Assembly (NCBI GenBank): GCA_029204225.1
Contig: CM055095.1
Location: forward strand, 27,210,769 to 27,274,768
From: Diphasiastrum complanatum
Taxonomy: Eukaryota > Streptophyta > Lycopodiopsida > Lycopodiales > Lycopodiaceae
Direction of reading: 5' to 3'
Length of the DNA stretch: 64,000 bases
Shown: piece after piece, positions 23,401-37,939 of the stretch
How the letters are laid out: every line of letters starts with the position of its first letter
Numbering within the stretch: the stretch's first letter is position 1
Program-made: the position numbers and the translations under genes
The notes under the pieces: generated by a model
Told to the model about the DNA's origin: nothing
Database searches by the model: none
The model's input: only the letters and a program-made list of their open reading frames with translations

Positions 23401-25545
23401 CATAGCTTTGCTCATATCCTTCAGCACCTGTGTACTGTTCCTGAAAGAGATCGATGCTCTTCCATTTCACAACTTATTGATTGCATTTCGAGAGGTTGAT
23501 ATATTTTAGTTGTGTTTTATGGCTCCTCATCTACTTAATTTTCAGCTTTTGTGAAGAACATTTGGTATCAAAGCGCGTTCACAGAGAAACCCAGTTAAAG
23601 AGAATGACGAGAGAGATAGAGCTTCAAAAACACCTTGCTTAAAAAAAAGGAAAATTTCACGTTTGATGGATCAAAGATGAGAACTGCAACGGATCTCCAA
23701 TATAAGGGGAGATTATCCAAATCTCTAGTAAAACCACTAGTGGTAAAAGGACTCTTTTGGTGGATTGTGAAGCCTTGGTTCCTCAACAAATGGGCAAGAA
23801 TTGCTACTTAAAAACATGAGGTCCAAGCTTCTTTCCGAGCCTTTGTCGAGCCATTTCCTTTCTCTTTTGCTTTAGAGATCCATCATGAACAAAGCTCTTG
23901 GACAGAATCCACGACAGTCATGCACACCACGATCACCATGTGCTAAGTTTTTATGAGAAAGATCTAGTAACAATGTCATGAGCTCAAAATTGGATCAAAG
24001 TCTCAATAAAAAGCATATTGAATAGATCTTCATCGCCACAAAATTTCTGAGTAGATAACTGACAACCTACTAATGGAACACAATGAGATCCAGGAGGAAG
24101 TCGTAGATGGCCTTTGCATCCACACAAAGACCTACCAATGAAAAGCCTATCACCCCGCAGTGCACATGGCACTCAACACATCCATCCAACCATCGTACTT
24201 TTGCACATTCCATATTTCAGTACCCGAGTGACCAGGTCGATCAGACACTATCCCTCCCCGAAAACACTGTGAAAGCTTCTTAGTGACAAATACAGACGAA
24301 CATTGTTGATGAATCCAGGCAACCAAACTAGCAAATAGTTCCATTGTCTACACTAGATCTATAAACGGCTCCATATCATCCAGTCCAGGTGGCAATCGAG
24401 TCTATCGCAACTGTTTTTTCGCACGTGACGAGCTTGTTTGCAAAATTCGATTCCAAACCTCATGTCACGGGATCCAATAAAAACCCCTGCATATTATCAC
24501 GCTTGCACTGAAAGGCCGTGGTTTCTGGTGTCATTCTTGTGTTTTATTGCTTTTCCATCCCTTGTTATAATAGTGTTAGAGAATGGTTGCCACTCAAAAT
24601 CAGGATTCGGTGATCGTTTCTTATTTTACCTCTCGACCGTTTCATATGATGATTTTGGTACTATTTACCTCAGAATTTTAGTAGGTGACTCGACGACGTC
24701 TTTTTCTGTAAACAGAAAAAGCAACCGGACCTTACTAAGAAAGGGCTGTTAATTTCTTCCCTTCCTCTTTGAACTAGAAAGCTATATGTTATGATATCAG
24801 CATCAAAGGCCATGACCTTCGTACTCCAACAGATCTATACCTCTAGGAATGTTTTCAAGGCAAAATCATTTGAGTTGCACTCTAAAACGGTGCGCAGGCC
24901 TAGAGCTTACGCTGTCTTACGTGCAAGAGTTGTCGCTTACATAGCTACATGTATGATATCATGAACTTCCTCAGACCAAACCGTTAAAAATAATGCGAAT
25001 GGATTCGGGTACAAAGAGGACCGACCATAATGACTAGATCTGAGAGCTCATAGACCATAAATGCATCTCTTAATGTAATACATGCATTACTTGAACAAAA
25101 ACTGGTGCAGTGAAAGACACTACAGCTAACACAAAAGCAACAACGCAAAGATCAGTTTCTGATTTGTACATCATTAGGCTCAATCTGCTCACATCTAGCA
25201 CCTACTATCACATTATTTAGCGCTCAATTTTTTGACGATAAATTACTTACGGAGATAGCACCGAAGTTATGACTAGTTTCAGATTTGTGAATCATCCGGA
25301 TTGATTTTCTCACTTCTGAACCTACTACTAGATTGTTCAACAGAAACTTTCACATCAAGAAACTTTCCCATCAAGCTGTAAAGATTGACATAAAAGAAGC
25401 AGAATATTGAAGTAGGACTTGCTTTGATCATATCGACTGGCTGAATCACACAAGTTGCGCCCATTCCTGCAAGGCCTCCATTGGCGAAGGGCTTGATCGA
25501 GGCCCATATCTTGCTCGTTGGCTTCTCCTGCCCCGCTGCTGCCAT
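11493..25545 (-). CDS. DTC: Mitochondrial dicarboxylate/tricarboxylate carrier (six exons, complete)
   Basis: Inner-membrane mitochondrial carrier of the plant DTC (2-oxoglutarate/malate, citrate exchange) type. Exons on the minus strand: 25545-25423, 21594-21511, 21301-21240, 15196-14835, 11996-11782, 11549-11493. They sum to 903 nt, giving 300 residues plus TAG, with phases that fit at every junction. Three carrier repeats are visible, with signatures PVDMIK (residues 36-41), PADLALIR (127-134) and PFDYVK (226-231). The stretches NDGKPLPLYQKA, RNYKNAFHAL and RISADEGVLALWKG match plant DTC closely, and the ~300-residue length is normal. The start is the ATG giving MAAAGQEKPTSKIW, just ahead of the first carrier repeat. 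Introns are 3828, 209, 6043, 2838 and 232 bp. Intron 1 has a GC donor; introns 3 and 4 hold retroelement debris. No stop or frameshift is seen, so it is probably functional. DTC rather than another carrier paralogue is judged from family knowledge; no database was searched. Confidence 0.93.
11550..11781 (-). other. Carrier-gene intron 5 (232 bp)
   Basis: Donor GTCATG|GTAACT and acceptor ATGCTGCAG|ATGACA join two consecutive Met codons, as in other plant DTC proteins (HVM-MTWIF). Phase 0. Confidence 0.85.
12423..12638. repeat. Imperfect tandem duplication in intron 4
   Basis: Two ~64-bp copies (12423-12486 and 12575-12638) share AATCCTTGGG, CCCATGCTAT and ATATTG..CA.GCACT with scattered substitutions. 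The period is 152 bp. No coding role is seen. Confidence 0.6.
13300..14130 (-). pseudogene. RTE-like LINE reverse-transcriptase fragment
   Basis: Minus-strand translation, with frame changes and stops, gives pieces typical of RTE-type non-LTR reverse transcriptase. In order these are a DLLAPTLATLL segment, NYHTIMIGHVLAKLYG, QAGFRARYSTTDHI, and CCFVDFKKAFDSVPRSLLVQ followed by RLRDLGF. It ends near 13315 before the catalytic YADD-type motif. It lies in carrier intron 4 on the gene's strand. Family assignment is from motif memory. Confidence 0.75.
17671..17870 (-). pseudogene. Possible Gypsy gag scrap
   Basis: Minus-strand reading contains GDEMKLRSFPAILLDLSKEW followed by YLEQTPEELVEW. This resembles the retrotransposon gag consensus (KLR.FP..L...AK.WY...P). 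It is short and isolated, with no flanking element structure, so the call is weak. Confidence 0.35.
19375..19677 (+). repeat. Truncated 5' LTR of the intronic Copia element
   Basis: It matches the 3' LTR from AATACACCCCACTTGTGC onward, ends in TTGTCA, and abuts the TGGTATCAGAGC primer site. Confidence 0.82.
20069..20767 (+). pseudogene. Copia RT C-terminus and RNase H with one in-frame stop
   Basis: The reading frame begins mid-protein (no true start) with LYRQLVGSLIYLTTTRPNIS, the conserved end of Copia RT. RNase H follows: TDSDWAGDRDDRKS, STEAEY, CDSQSCIQLAKNP, HARTKHIEV and QAADIFTKAL. The RNase H acidic residues are present. A TAA at about 20405 interrupts the frame just before STEAEY; otherwise it stays open up to the polypurine tract. 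Confidence 0.85.
20762..21147 (+). repeat. 3' LTR of the intronic Copia element
   Basis: It starts TGTTGAAATAAATG directly after the polypurine tract and ends TTGGAATTTGTCA. The last ~290 bp repeat at 19388-19677. Confidence 0.85.
21302..21510 (-). other. Carrier-gene intron 2 (209 bp)
   Basis: Donor TACAAG|GTATGA and acceptor ATAATAG|GGTTTA lie between residues K69 and G70 in phase 0. No other feature is seen inside. Confidence 0.85.
21595..25422 (-). other. Carrier-gene intron 1 (GC-AG type, 3.8 kb)
   Basis: The donor reads AAA|GCAAGT and the acceptor GTGTGCAG|GTGCGT. Joining here gives PVDMIK followed by VRIQLGQG, the expected carrier order; the nearest downstream GT would break the frame. 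The intron contains a weak tRNA-Met primer-like site near 23563 and otherwise AT-rich DNA in which I recognise no gene. Confidence 0.85.
23563..23574 (+). other. tRNA-Met primer-like site in intron 1
   Basis: TGGTATCAAAGC differs by one base from the usual TGGTATCAGAGC and lies two bases after GAAGAACA, as expected at an LTR end. No second LTR or clear gag follows, so this is only a hint of an old retroelement. Confidence 0.35.
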
Positions 25546-25860
25546 AATATTTTATCGAACAAAAGCTGAATCGGATCGTATCACAGCGGCGGCATAAACG
25601 AAGATACGAACGAACGAATGAATTCACAAATAGCATAATAAAAACGATGGAGCTCACAAGGAAGCTAAGCTTCTTCGTGTTTTTAGGTCACCGCCGGACG
25701 TCTAAACTCTCGACCGTTGGATATCCCCAGCAGCGTTAAGATGATGCCACGTGTCAAAATAGCCATTGCCAGGTCGGATTTTGCCACGTGGCCACGAACT
25801 AGACGACGACCTAGGAACTCTCAGCGTGCTTTCGAGCCACGTTCTCTTTCTCTCTTTATT
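25546..25860 (-). promoter_or_regulatory. Putative promoter/5' UTR of the carrier gene with two G-boxes
   Basis: This short, relatively GC-rich segment lies directly upstream of the carrier ATG. It holds two palindromic CACGTG cores at 25748-25753 (context GCCACGTGTC) and 25785-25790 (context GCCACGTGGC), about 205 and 240 bp from the ATG and 37 bp apart, plus GACGTC near 25695. G-box/ABRE cores bind bZIP and bHLH factors in plants. I see no clear TATA box, and the transcription start is unknown. Upstream ATGs lie within 110 bp of the main ATG and could form short uORFs if transcribed. Confidence 0.5.
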
Positions 25861-26019
25861 TTTTATTTTTAATGAATGTCAACCAATGAGAAAGCATAAA
25901 TAGTAAAGAAAAGGCATAAATAGTAAAGGGAAGGCCTATAGCCTGCAAAACCCATTCGCAAATTTCAAGTCACAAAAGACGAAAATCGGTGCTCGCCAAA
26001 CTTTCATTCACATTACCTC

Positions 26020-26920
26020 CAACTTTTTTGCATTTTGGAAAGGTGGTCTGTTTTTTCAAAATTCTTCTACTACCAATGTCCTAGTTTGATGGGTTGATAA
26101 TCTCTAAAATCATTGTCCCAATGTTATTTTCTCACCCCAGGCGAGTTGAGCTCGCCCACCCGTTAGATTCTTTGTAATCCCACAAGTTCATAGTATGAAA
26201 AGGCATTGAAAAAAAAGAATTGTCCTAATGTTATCTTCCCCATTGTTGGGTTGATGCATCACTCTGGGCTGAGCTCGCCCACCCAAGTTAAATCCTTTGT
26301 GATCCCACAGGTTGATAATATCAAAAGCATTGTCCTAATGGTATCTTCCCAATGGTGACGAGTTGATGTATCGCTCTCGAGTTGAGCTCGCCCACCCAGG
26401 TTAAATTATTTGTGATTCCACAAGCTGATAATATCAAAAAACATTGTCCTAATGTTATCTTCCCACCGGTGGTCAGTTGATGTATCACTCTTGAGTTGAG
26501 CTTGCCCACCCAGGTTAAATTCTTTGTCATCCCACATGTTGATTCTACCAAAAAGCATTTGTCTTAATGTTCTCTTCCCACGGTGGTGAGTTCATGTATC
26601 ACTCTTGAGTTGAGCTCACCCACCCAAGTTAGATTCTTTGTGATCCCATAGGTTGATAATACCAAAAAGCATTGTCCTATATTATCCACCCATGCCAAAT
26701 TTGATTCTCTGCGATTTCACATATTGATAACAACAAAAAGCATTGTCCTAATGCTATCTTCCCACATATGGCGAGTTGGTGTATAGTAATGGAGTTGGGC
26801 ACGCCCACCCAAGTTAGATTCTTTGTGATCTCACTGGTTGATGATGCCAATAAGCATTGTCTTAACATTGCTCGCACCTAGGTTAGATTCTTATAATACA
26901 AAAAGAGTTCATGTCTTAAT
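26020..26920. repeat. ~114-bp tandem repeat block upstream of the carrier gene
   Basis: The core GAGTTGAGCTCGCCCACCC recurs at about 26145, 26268, 26382, 26495 and 26610, then in degenerate form near 26686, 26795 and 26871. Most spacings are 113-123 bp; two are ~70 bp and look like internally deleted units. Each unit also carries TTGTGATCCCACAGGTTGAT and CATTGTCCTAATGTTATCTT. The block begins about 475 bp upstream of the carrier ATG. Confidence 0.85.
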
Positions 26921-27640
26921 GTTTGGTTTGGAAGACTGTTGAAGTAGGCATTTTCTCATTCCAAAACTTTTTACTTCTTAGCCTCCCACCAATGTGTGGC
27001 CATGAGGCATTTACTCTTGGCCTAAGAGGACTAAGTAACTTTGAGGTATCACCTTTTTTGGTGTGGCCTTAATTTGAGATGTAAATGAAATGTACAAATT
27101 ATATATGAAACCAAAGCCAATCATTACGAAATCCACCCTTACCATGGGACAATATGAGATTCCCAATATACACTTAACAACTATCACCATGATAATTTTA
27201 TCCCCCGTCATAGTCTTCTTGGATAAGAGTGATACTTAGGACAATGATGGCTAAGGCTCAATTCATTTTTTATGCGAAGTCATGATATGTTTTTGGCTTG
27301 AACCCTTATAATATTTGTAAATACTGCTAGTTATAAGCTTTTGGCTCTGTCCCTTATAAATATTGTCAATACTTCTAGTGTAAAACCTTGACAACTCTAT
27401 GCAAAACAAAAAAGATAAAATCACGAAACTATAATAGGGTAGTAGCACCATCTAACATGGTTTAAGGTTTCCTAGTGTCCATGATGCTAGAGATTTCACA
27501 CTTACATTATCATGCTACTTTTTGCTATAATTTATAATCTATTATGTTCAATGTAAGAACCACCAGGAAGACTACTGAAATGTAAGGGCCCTCTGAAGGT
27601 TATTAGTTACAAACTGGCATTGACATGGAATTAAATTGAG
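26921..27640. other. Non-coding stretch
   Basis: AT-rich sequence between the tandem repeats and a decayed Gypsy end. Two similar CTTTTGGCT/CCTTATAA segments lie near 27290 and 27340. No gene is recognised. Confidence 0.35.
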
Positions 27641-27745
27641 GCGTAACCAACAATCTCGCCATAGTAGGACTATTCCAAATCCTTAGCTGAATATGGCCAT
27701 AGCATTCGTCCCCCCTTAAACAAGTTTTGTCTTCAAAACGAGAAA
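27640..27745 (-). mobile_element. 3' junction of a decayed Gypsy element (minus)
   Basis: The reverse complement reads GAAGACAAAACTTGTTTAAG followed by GGGGGACGAATGC. This is the typical end of plant Gypsy pol (E-D-K followed by a G-rich polypurine tract), and an LTR-like sequence begins TGCTATGGCC at 27709 going left. A very similar junction occurs at 53557. The coding part to the right is too decayed to read. Confidence 0.5.
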
Positions 27746-30497
27746 GAGAAAACATGGAATTATTCCTTAGACTTTCAACTTTTATCCAGAAATTGGTACC
27801 TTCATGAAATTCCTATTACATGAATCGCAATGTGAATAAATTTTTTATTTTAGAGATCAAGTCTAAAAGAGAAAAAAAAAACTTCCATTTAAATCATAGT
27901 CTAAAATGTGTCCACAATTTCTTGTAGATAATAGTGCTTTTTGGTACCAATGCTCTTAGAATACCACAATCTCTAGAAGATCTATCAAGTCTCAGACAAT
28001 TATAACTCAATCCAAAGTGCTACAATTACTCTAATGAGTCAAAAGCCCTATTTCTAACATTTCATGCAAGAAACTAGTAATGCATCTAAATCTCAATAGA
28101 TTTAATCATCTCCTATGAATCCAGAGATGTAAACTGAAGTCGTACACAAGCACATATAGACTACAATCTATAGAGGATCTAATAAAATAAGCAAAACTCT
28201 CCATAAGCAACAACAATTTACTACATGAGAAATGTTTGTGAGATCCATAAGTCTCAATAAACAACTCATTTAATAGGTTGGGAATTGCTCAAGATACTTA
28301 AGAATTAACACAATTTCTGATTATCCACTAATAATAATTAAGTATCTATTTATGATCTGTCAATTACAAATATTTAGATTCTTATGATTCGTCAATCATA
28401 ATTCACTAGAGTCCAAAACCATAATCATTAAGAAATATCGGACTGTATGTCTAACCAAAATTCTGCTAAATTCCATAAAAATTCAATTACAATTCTTGGA
28501 ACCATTATGATTCATTATCCAACTAAACTCTTTAACATATATTCACTAATGAGTTGAGTCTATTTCTCTTCTGAGAAACACTCTACCAAGAATTTTTGTA
28601 TATTCTATGCATATAATTTTACTAATGAATCTTGATGATGCATAAATCATGCATCCTACAAGCAATATAACTCAAAACAAATAGTTTCTAGTGAATTCTC
28701 TTCACATTGTTCGCTTAAGCAATTAACTTTATTCAGGAGTAAACCAGCTACTCAAGTTAATTACTAATGATTTAGAAGTCTGTTATGTCTAGATGCCAAA
28801 TTCATTTACCCCGAAGCAACACCACATTTAGACCTTTATCCAAATCATTTCTAGGTTAACAAAAAAATATTTCATAACAAGATTTGTTAACTCTGCAACA
28901 CAATATTTGGTCATATGTCTATGTTCACTGACTAGATTGAGTGCACCAAATAACCCTAGTAATCAAGAATACATAGTAAATCCATACAAGATTAATCGTG
29001 CACCTATGAGAATAAATCTCACTATGACCCAATACATAGATGCATCATTACTCACATACCTCATTGAGAATCTTGTAACTCGGCTACTAAAAATTTCTAT
29101 TCCTCATGAGTAAATAACATATCTGAAAAATCTCTGAGACTGAGAACACATTCTCTCTCACGAGTTTTCCAACCCAACTGATCTCTTATCACCAAATTTC
29201 TCCCACTTAATCAACCCCAAACCTGATCCTAGTGCTTCAACTAAGATTAGGTTGATTCAATACAAATATTCCATGATAAAAATTACTCATATCCCCTACC
29301 AACTAGGATTAGTAACTTTCAATCTTACTCAGTATTACTTATAATGAATTCAAATCTCAAACTACCTCTAGTTCCTGATTGTTCCACACAATCCCTAGAG
29401 AATTTCTCTAATCTGAAAACTATGCAACTAATAGGTCCTCTAATAGAACCTTACCCATCACTTCACCCCTCCTTTTTTTAAATTTTCAAATTTCTTAAAA
29501 AAATTAGCTAGAGAGATGACACATGAAAATATCTTAAATCAATATGAGTGACATTAACCATCAACCATCTGAGATCTATCTATGCATAAGAGACAACCTG
29601 GATTTTAAAAATTGAAATACACTATCTTGGAACGTCTCAGATTCCAAGCTTTAACAACATTAGTAATTCACATCATGATAACAATCCCTCATAAAAGAAG
29701 TAATTTTCACACTGGCAGGATCATATGAATTTAACTTGATGTCTAATACTCGAGAAATTCAAAAGAAGGGTCTTTTAGAAGGTGAGAAATAGCTTTAAGG
29801 GTTTTTTATTTCTAAATTGTGAGATATCATTAGGGATCCGGATCTAAGTTTATTTATTTACCAGAAAGAAGCATTAAGAATTCAAAACAACTGAAGTGAT
29901 ATTGTAATAGATGTCGAATATATATTTCAGAATCGATGTGAGAAATTTTATTCCTTTCAAAAGATCCTTAACCGCCTTATTTGATATTCCAGAGATCTTA
30001 AAAATAGGATTTTCCATACCGTATAGGCACATATCTCTTCCAACCAAGCACCAGAGAACCCATAAATTTTGTTCCTGTTGGATAACAATATTCCATTTAT
30101 GAAACAGTAATTTAATAAAAGCCCTACACACAGTTTACTAACACATTGTCCACCTTTTCTAGTTAGTAATAAGCTTTACTAATCCCTCCAACAAAGAGCA
30201 CGGTTTTTTCTATCCATTGTCTAGTTTTAGCATTGCTCCATTAAGATCTATCAGTTTAATACAACTAATGAAAGTACATAATTGGAAATCCTTAAAATTT
30301 GGATTCCGGTACTTCTCTTACCATACTCAACAAAAATCCTTTCGTCAAATAAAGAATTTACCACCATTCATTTCCATTAGTTCAAACTAAATTCCACCTT
30401 CAACAAGTATCTTGCTAATAGCTTTGCTTGCGAATTTCTAATAACCGAAATCAATTAGAACGCAACAGCAAAACCATTGGTGTCTTATCGATCTACT

Positions 30498-30499
<2 letters not shown>
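27746..30499. other. AT-rich non-coding region
   Basis: 2.7 kb of strongly AT-rich DNA with no reading frame that resembles a protein family. It may be decayed interior of the Gypsy element whose end is at 27.7 kb, but nothing directly shows this. Confidence 0.35.

Positions 30500-30581
<82 letters not shown>
30500..30581. repeat. (TG)n microsatellite, ~82 bp
   Basis: About 40 uninterrupted TG dinucleotides. Alternating purine/pyrimidine tracts of this kind can adopt Z-DNA. Confidence 0.97.

Positions 30582-34128
<3,547 letters not shown>

Positions 34129-34188
<60 letters not shown>
34129..34188. repeat. (AG)n microsatellite ending in a G run
   Basis: About 25 AG dinucleotides followed by ~10 G residues. 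Confidence 0.97.
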
Positions 34189-34189
<1 letters not shown>

Positions 34190-35264
34190 TAGCCCAAGTG
34201 CTCAATACTACATACATTGGAGAAGCCATTAAAAAAACATAAAGTAAGAACTAGAAAACACAAACAATAGCAAAGCATGGAAGCATTAGCACATGATGAT
34301 GCTTGGATATCCAAAATGGTACAGTTTCCTCCTCTCTATTAGCATCTCCAATGGATTACAAGAGGTGTCTTTTTATTGTTGGGGAGGCCCTTGCCCCTTG
34401 GTTTCTATTGGCTACTTCAAGAAGATAGGATTGAAATCCTAACCCTTCAAAAGAAACACATTCTAATCTATGGTGCACAAAGAAGCACACCCCACCTACC
34501 ACCATTTTGACTTTGACTACTTAACAAAAACTTAGTAACTTAGTTAACTTAAACTTTGGCCTTTTTAACATTATTTTTATTACATGGCCCAAAGTCTAGT
34601 TTATTTAAAATACATTATTTACAAGTGCTCATTGGACTATGGGCTTACGTCCGCAGGATGCCACAGCCCTCGCAACTTACCTCTACTTTCGGCCCTTTTT
34701 ATTTATATGTAGAGAATACCCACAACAAAAATAGAATTTTATGCCTTGGGTTAGATCCAGTTGGAGTCTAGTTGCACTATAGGTGGACAGATTCTTGAGG
34801 AGCTATCAGCGGGTAATGGATACTTAGTGATCAGATGGTATAGGGTACAAGTTTCTGATGGAGCTATCCTACCTTATATGCTATAGGGCTTGCATGTTAC
34901 CTTGTTACGGGAGTCTAGATCTAAGTCGGAGTTGTATGTGTTTATGCATTTCCTATGCTGGAAACAAAGTAGTCATTTTATGCTCATTGACTTGTCATTA
35001 TATTAACTAGTTGTCTATCTGGTGAGGGTACAATCTTATGGTGGTAGTAAGATTTCCTCAAGTTGAGTCTCAGTCGCTCATTTATGTCCGCTTTATAGGT
35101 CTGTGCTTGTAAGTTTGATAGGATGTTACCCTAGCTAGATGGAGGATGTAAGTCTCATGGTGGCAGTGGGATTTTCTCAGTTTGAGCCATGTCGCTCATG
35201 TGGTCCACTTGTGGTCAAGCTGGATTGGGGACGAGTCAGTTGGTCGAGAGTGCGATAGACTCTC
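34189..35264. other. Non-coding stretch
   Basis: No recognised coding sequence or element structure before the LTR at 35265. Confidence 0.35.
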
Positions 35265-35754
35265 TGTTACGTCCATGTCTTGTATAAGGGAATCGAAATA
35301 ATTCTTGATGTGGATAGCCGGTCACTCCAGGTGTATATGGTTATTGGTTATGCCTCGTCATTCCAGGCTTGGCCTGTCAAGTAATTAATAATCATATGAG
35401 GGCCCATACCTATATTTGGACATAGGAGCACTTGCATGGTGTTTGCTGACTGCTATAATGCAAAAATAGGAGGTTAATTGCTAATATAGGCTGCATGGAG
35501 ATCCTAAGAGAAATATTCTCTCTTTGGAGAGAGAATACTTACCATGGAAACTCGCCCATCTCCCTATTGGGAATTCAGTTTCTTGAGCCAGAATTCCTCT
35601 TCTCTCTTGCATTCATTCACTATGGCTTGGGGGCTAGGTCCAGGAGGAAACTCCAGGAGGGATCTAGGTTTGGCTGGGTGGTTTTGCTCCACATGTGTCC
35701 TTTTGGTTGTTTTGCAATAAAATCTAGTCAGATCTTCATAAGACGATTCTTACA
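35265..35754 (+). repeat. 5' LTR of a Gypsy element with tRNA-Met primer site
   Basis: Begins TGTTACGTCCATG and ends GATTCTTACA. One base later comes TGGTATCAGAGC (35756-35767). The start matches the minus-strand LTR start at 53557 (TGTTATGTCCATG...GATAACCGGTCACTCCAAGT). tRNA-Met primers with Gypsy pol are typical of chromoviruses. Confidence 0.72.
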
Positions 35755-36477
35755 GTGGTATCAGAGCTATGGATTTGCATCAATCGGAAGGTGGAGCTAC
35801 TTCTTCTATTTTCTCAGTTTTTGCGGATTTCTCCTTGCATGTTACTTCCAGGTGGTGGAATTGATCTCCAAGTAGGTGGCTTCTCTGAATTTGGTGTACT
35901 TTCAGCCTAAAGATCATAATTATGGATTTTCTCCATAGTTTTTGATGGAAATCAAAGGATTTTTTATGGTTTTAGTAAATTTTTCACCTAGAATTGAAGT
36001 TTTTTGCTTGCAATTGATCATAGGTATTAATGCAGTATGTTCTCCAGATTGCACTTATTGTTTGATAGTCATTAATGATTGGATCTAATGATTGAATGAT
36101 GTTTGAATAGTCAAAAGGATGATTAGATAGTGATTTTGGACCAATAATTTGGGTTTTTGGACTAGAAATGGGCTATAGAATCCATATTTGACTGAAATCA
36201 GAACTTGTAGTGCTTGAATGTAATGGATTTGCAGGGATTTGGATCTGATTGCACTTATTTGTGGATTTATTCTGCAAATTTTGGTCATAATTGGTCAAAA
36301 ATCATAATTTTTTGATGTTTTTTGGACTAATTTTGTGGTATATCTCAAAATTCATAGCCAATATTTTGCATGCACATTTTCAAAGGTGTAATGAAGTTGT
36401 CCTAAGGCTTTCATGAAGTTTGGTTAGGATTGGGCATGATTAGAGGGCTCAAAACATCAAAAAATAGTGTATTGATA

Positions 36478-36564
36478 ATGAACGATATTCTTCGTCCATT
36501 TATGAGAAAGTTTGTGGTGGTGTATTTGGATGACATATTAATTTATAGTGATTTTTGGGCATGA
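36478..36564 (+). pseudogene. Gypsy reverse-transcriptase scrap with YLDD
   Basis: The frame reads MNDILRPFMRKFVVVYLDDI followed by LIYSDF. It contains the catalytic YLDD of Ty3/Gypsy RT and nothing else of the domain. It lies ~720 bp after the primer site of the 35.3-kb LTR, so gag, protease and most of pol have been deleted. Confidence 0.8.
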
Positions 36565-37939
36565 ATACCTAACAAATGGGGGTCTAAACCTGTTGGCTAT
36601 CATTACAAGTTTAAAGATATGATGTATTGCGTCTGTTTTGAGCCATCATGCATCCAATTTGGATAGGTGGGCATTAGACACCATCATGAAAAAATTTTGC
36701 TTGTTGAAGGAGACCAAATATGCATTTTTTGCATGATCTGAGCTTATGATTGCTTGTTGGACCTATTAGAAGCTTTTATGCCTCTCTAATGAACCTTAAA
36801 AAGTGCTTGTAACCTCTGATTGGATGCTTATCGGGCTGGAGTTGAATTTTTTATGATACCACCTACAAAAAGTGCATCCTCCTACCTAATTTTCTGTCAT
36901 TTCCAGCTCGCACGTGTGAAGCCTAGGTGGCAGGGTGATGTGGCTAGTGCCTTGTAGACTCACTCTCCCTCCGTACTATGCTTTACAGTGACCAATTTGG
37001 TGTCCTGTAGAGAAAGTTATGGCTCATAAGTTTGGCAATTTTTGAACTAAAATTTGCAAAAATTTTGAAATGTTCTGATGCATGCATGCTTGTAACTCAG
37101 TGTAGTGATTGTCTGTTGATGAAAATGTATGAATAGACCTGTATGCATGCTTGGATGCATGTTGCATGCGTAATCAGTAGATTGATCAGAAGATTTCTTG
37201 CATGAAGCTATTTTTGGCAATTCTATATCAAAAAGCAAATTTCCTAGTGGCTAGGCTATTTACGGGATTTTTTTCGTTTTCTCGAAAAAGTCAGTGCATG
37301 TCGAGTTTGTTGCATGCAAATTGTTTCGATATGTGACAATGCTTGTGAATTTGATAAGATCTTCTTTATTGATTTTAACAGTTGGTCCATTTCGAACAGA
37401 TTTCGAAAATCCCAGGGCTAATTTTCCTATTTCTTGGCAATTTACGTAAATATCAATTTTTTAATTGAAATCACTGCATGTCATGTCTGATACATGCTAG
37501 ATGTTTCAGAATCCTTCCAATATGTGATGGTAACTGTGAAACTGACAAGTCGATGTTTGATCGATTTTCACAGTTTAGGTCCATATTGAATGGAATTTGA
37601 AATTCCCAGTTTACGTAAAATTTGAAGAAACCATGGATGTTTTCGATTTGTTGAAATTCATTGGTTATTGATCAAACAAAAATGACTTATAAAGTGAATG
37701 ATCTTAATGTGATGGAATTGTTCAGTTCTATAAGGTCATTGTACCCTTCACTTTTAGTTGAACAATTGGGGTTTTGGTAACCTGAACCATTTTTGGAAGG
37801 GGGGGGAAAGTGGAAGTCTGAGTTGTAGATGATTGGTCAATTATTTAATTTACGTTCAATTCCTAAATAATAACTAATTGCAAGTAAGAATAACAATTAG
37901 AAATTATTTAAGAAGACTGACTCTGGGAATCTGCAATCC
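36565..37939. other. Non-coding stretch
   Basis: AT-rich DNA with many ATGCATGC-type words near 37077-37170. No gene is recognised. Confidence 0.35.
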
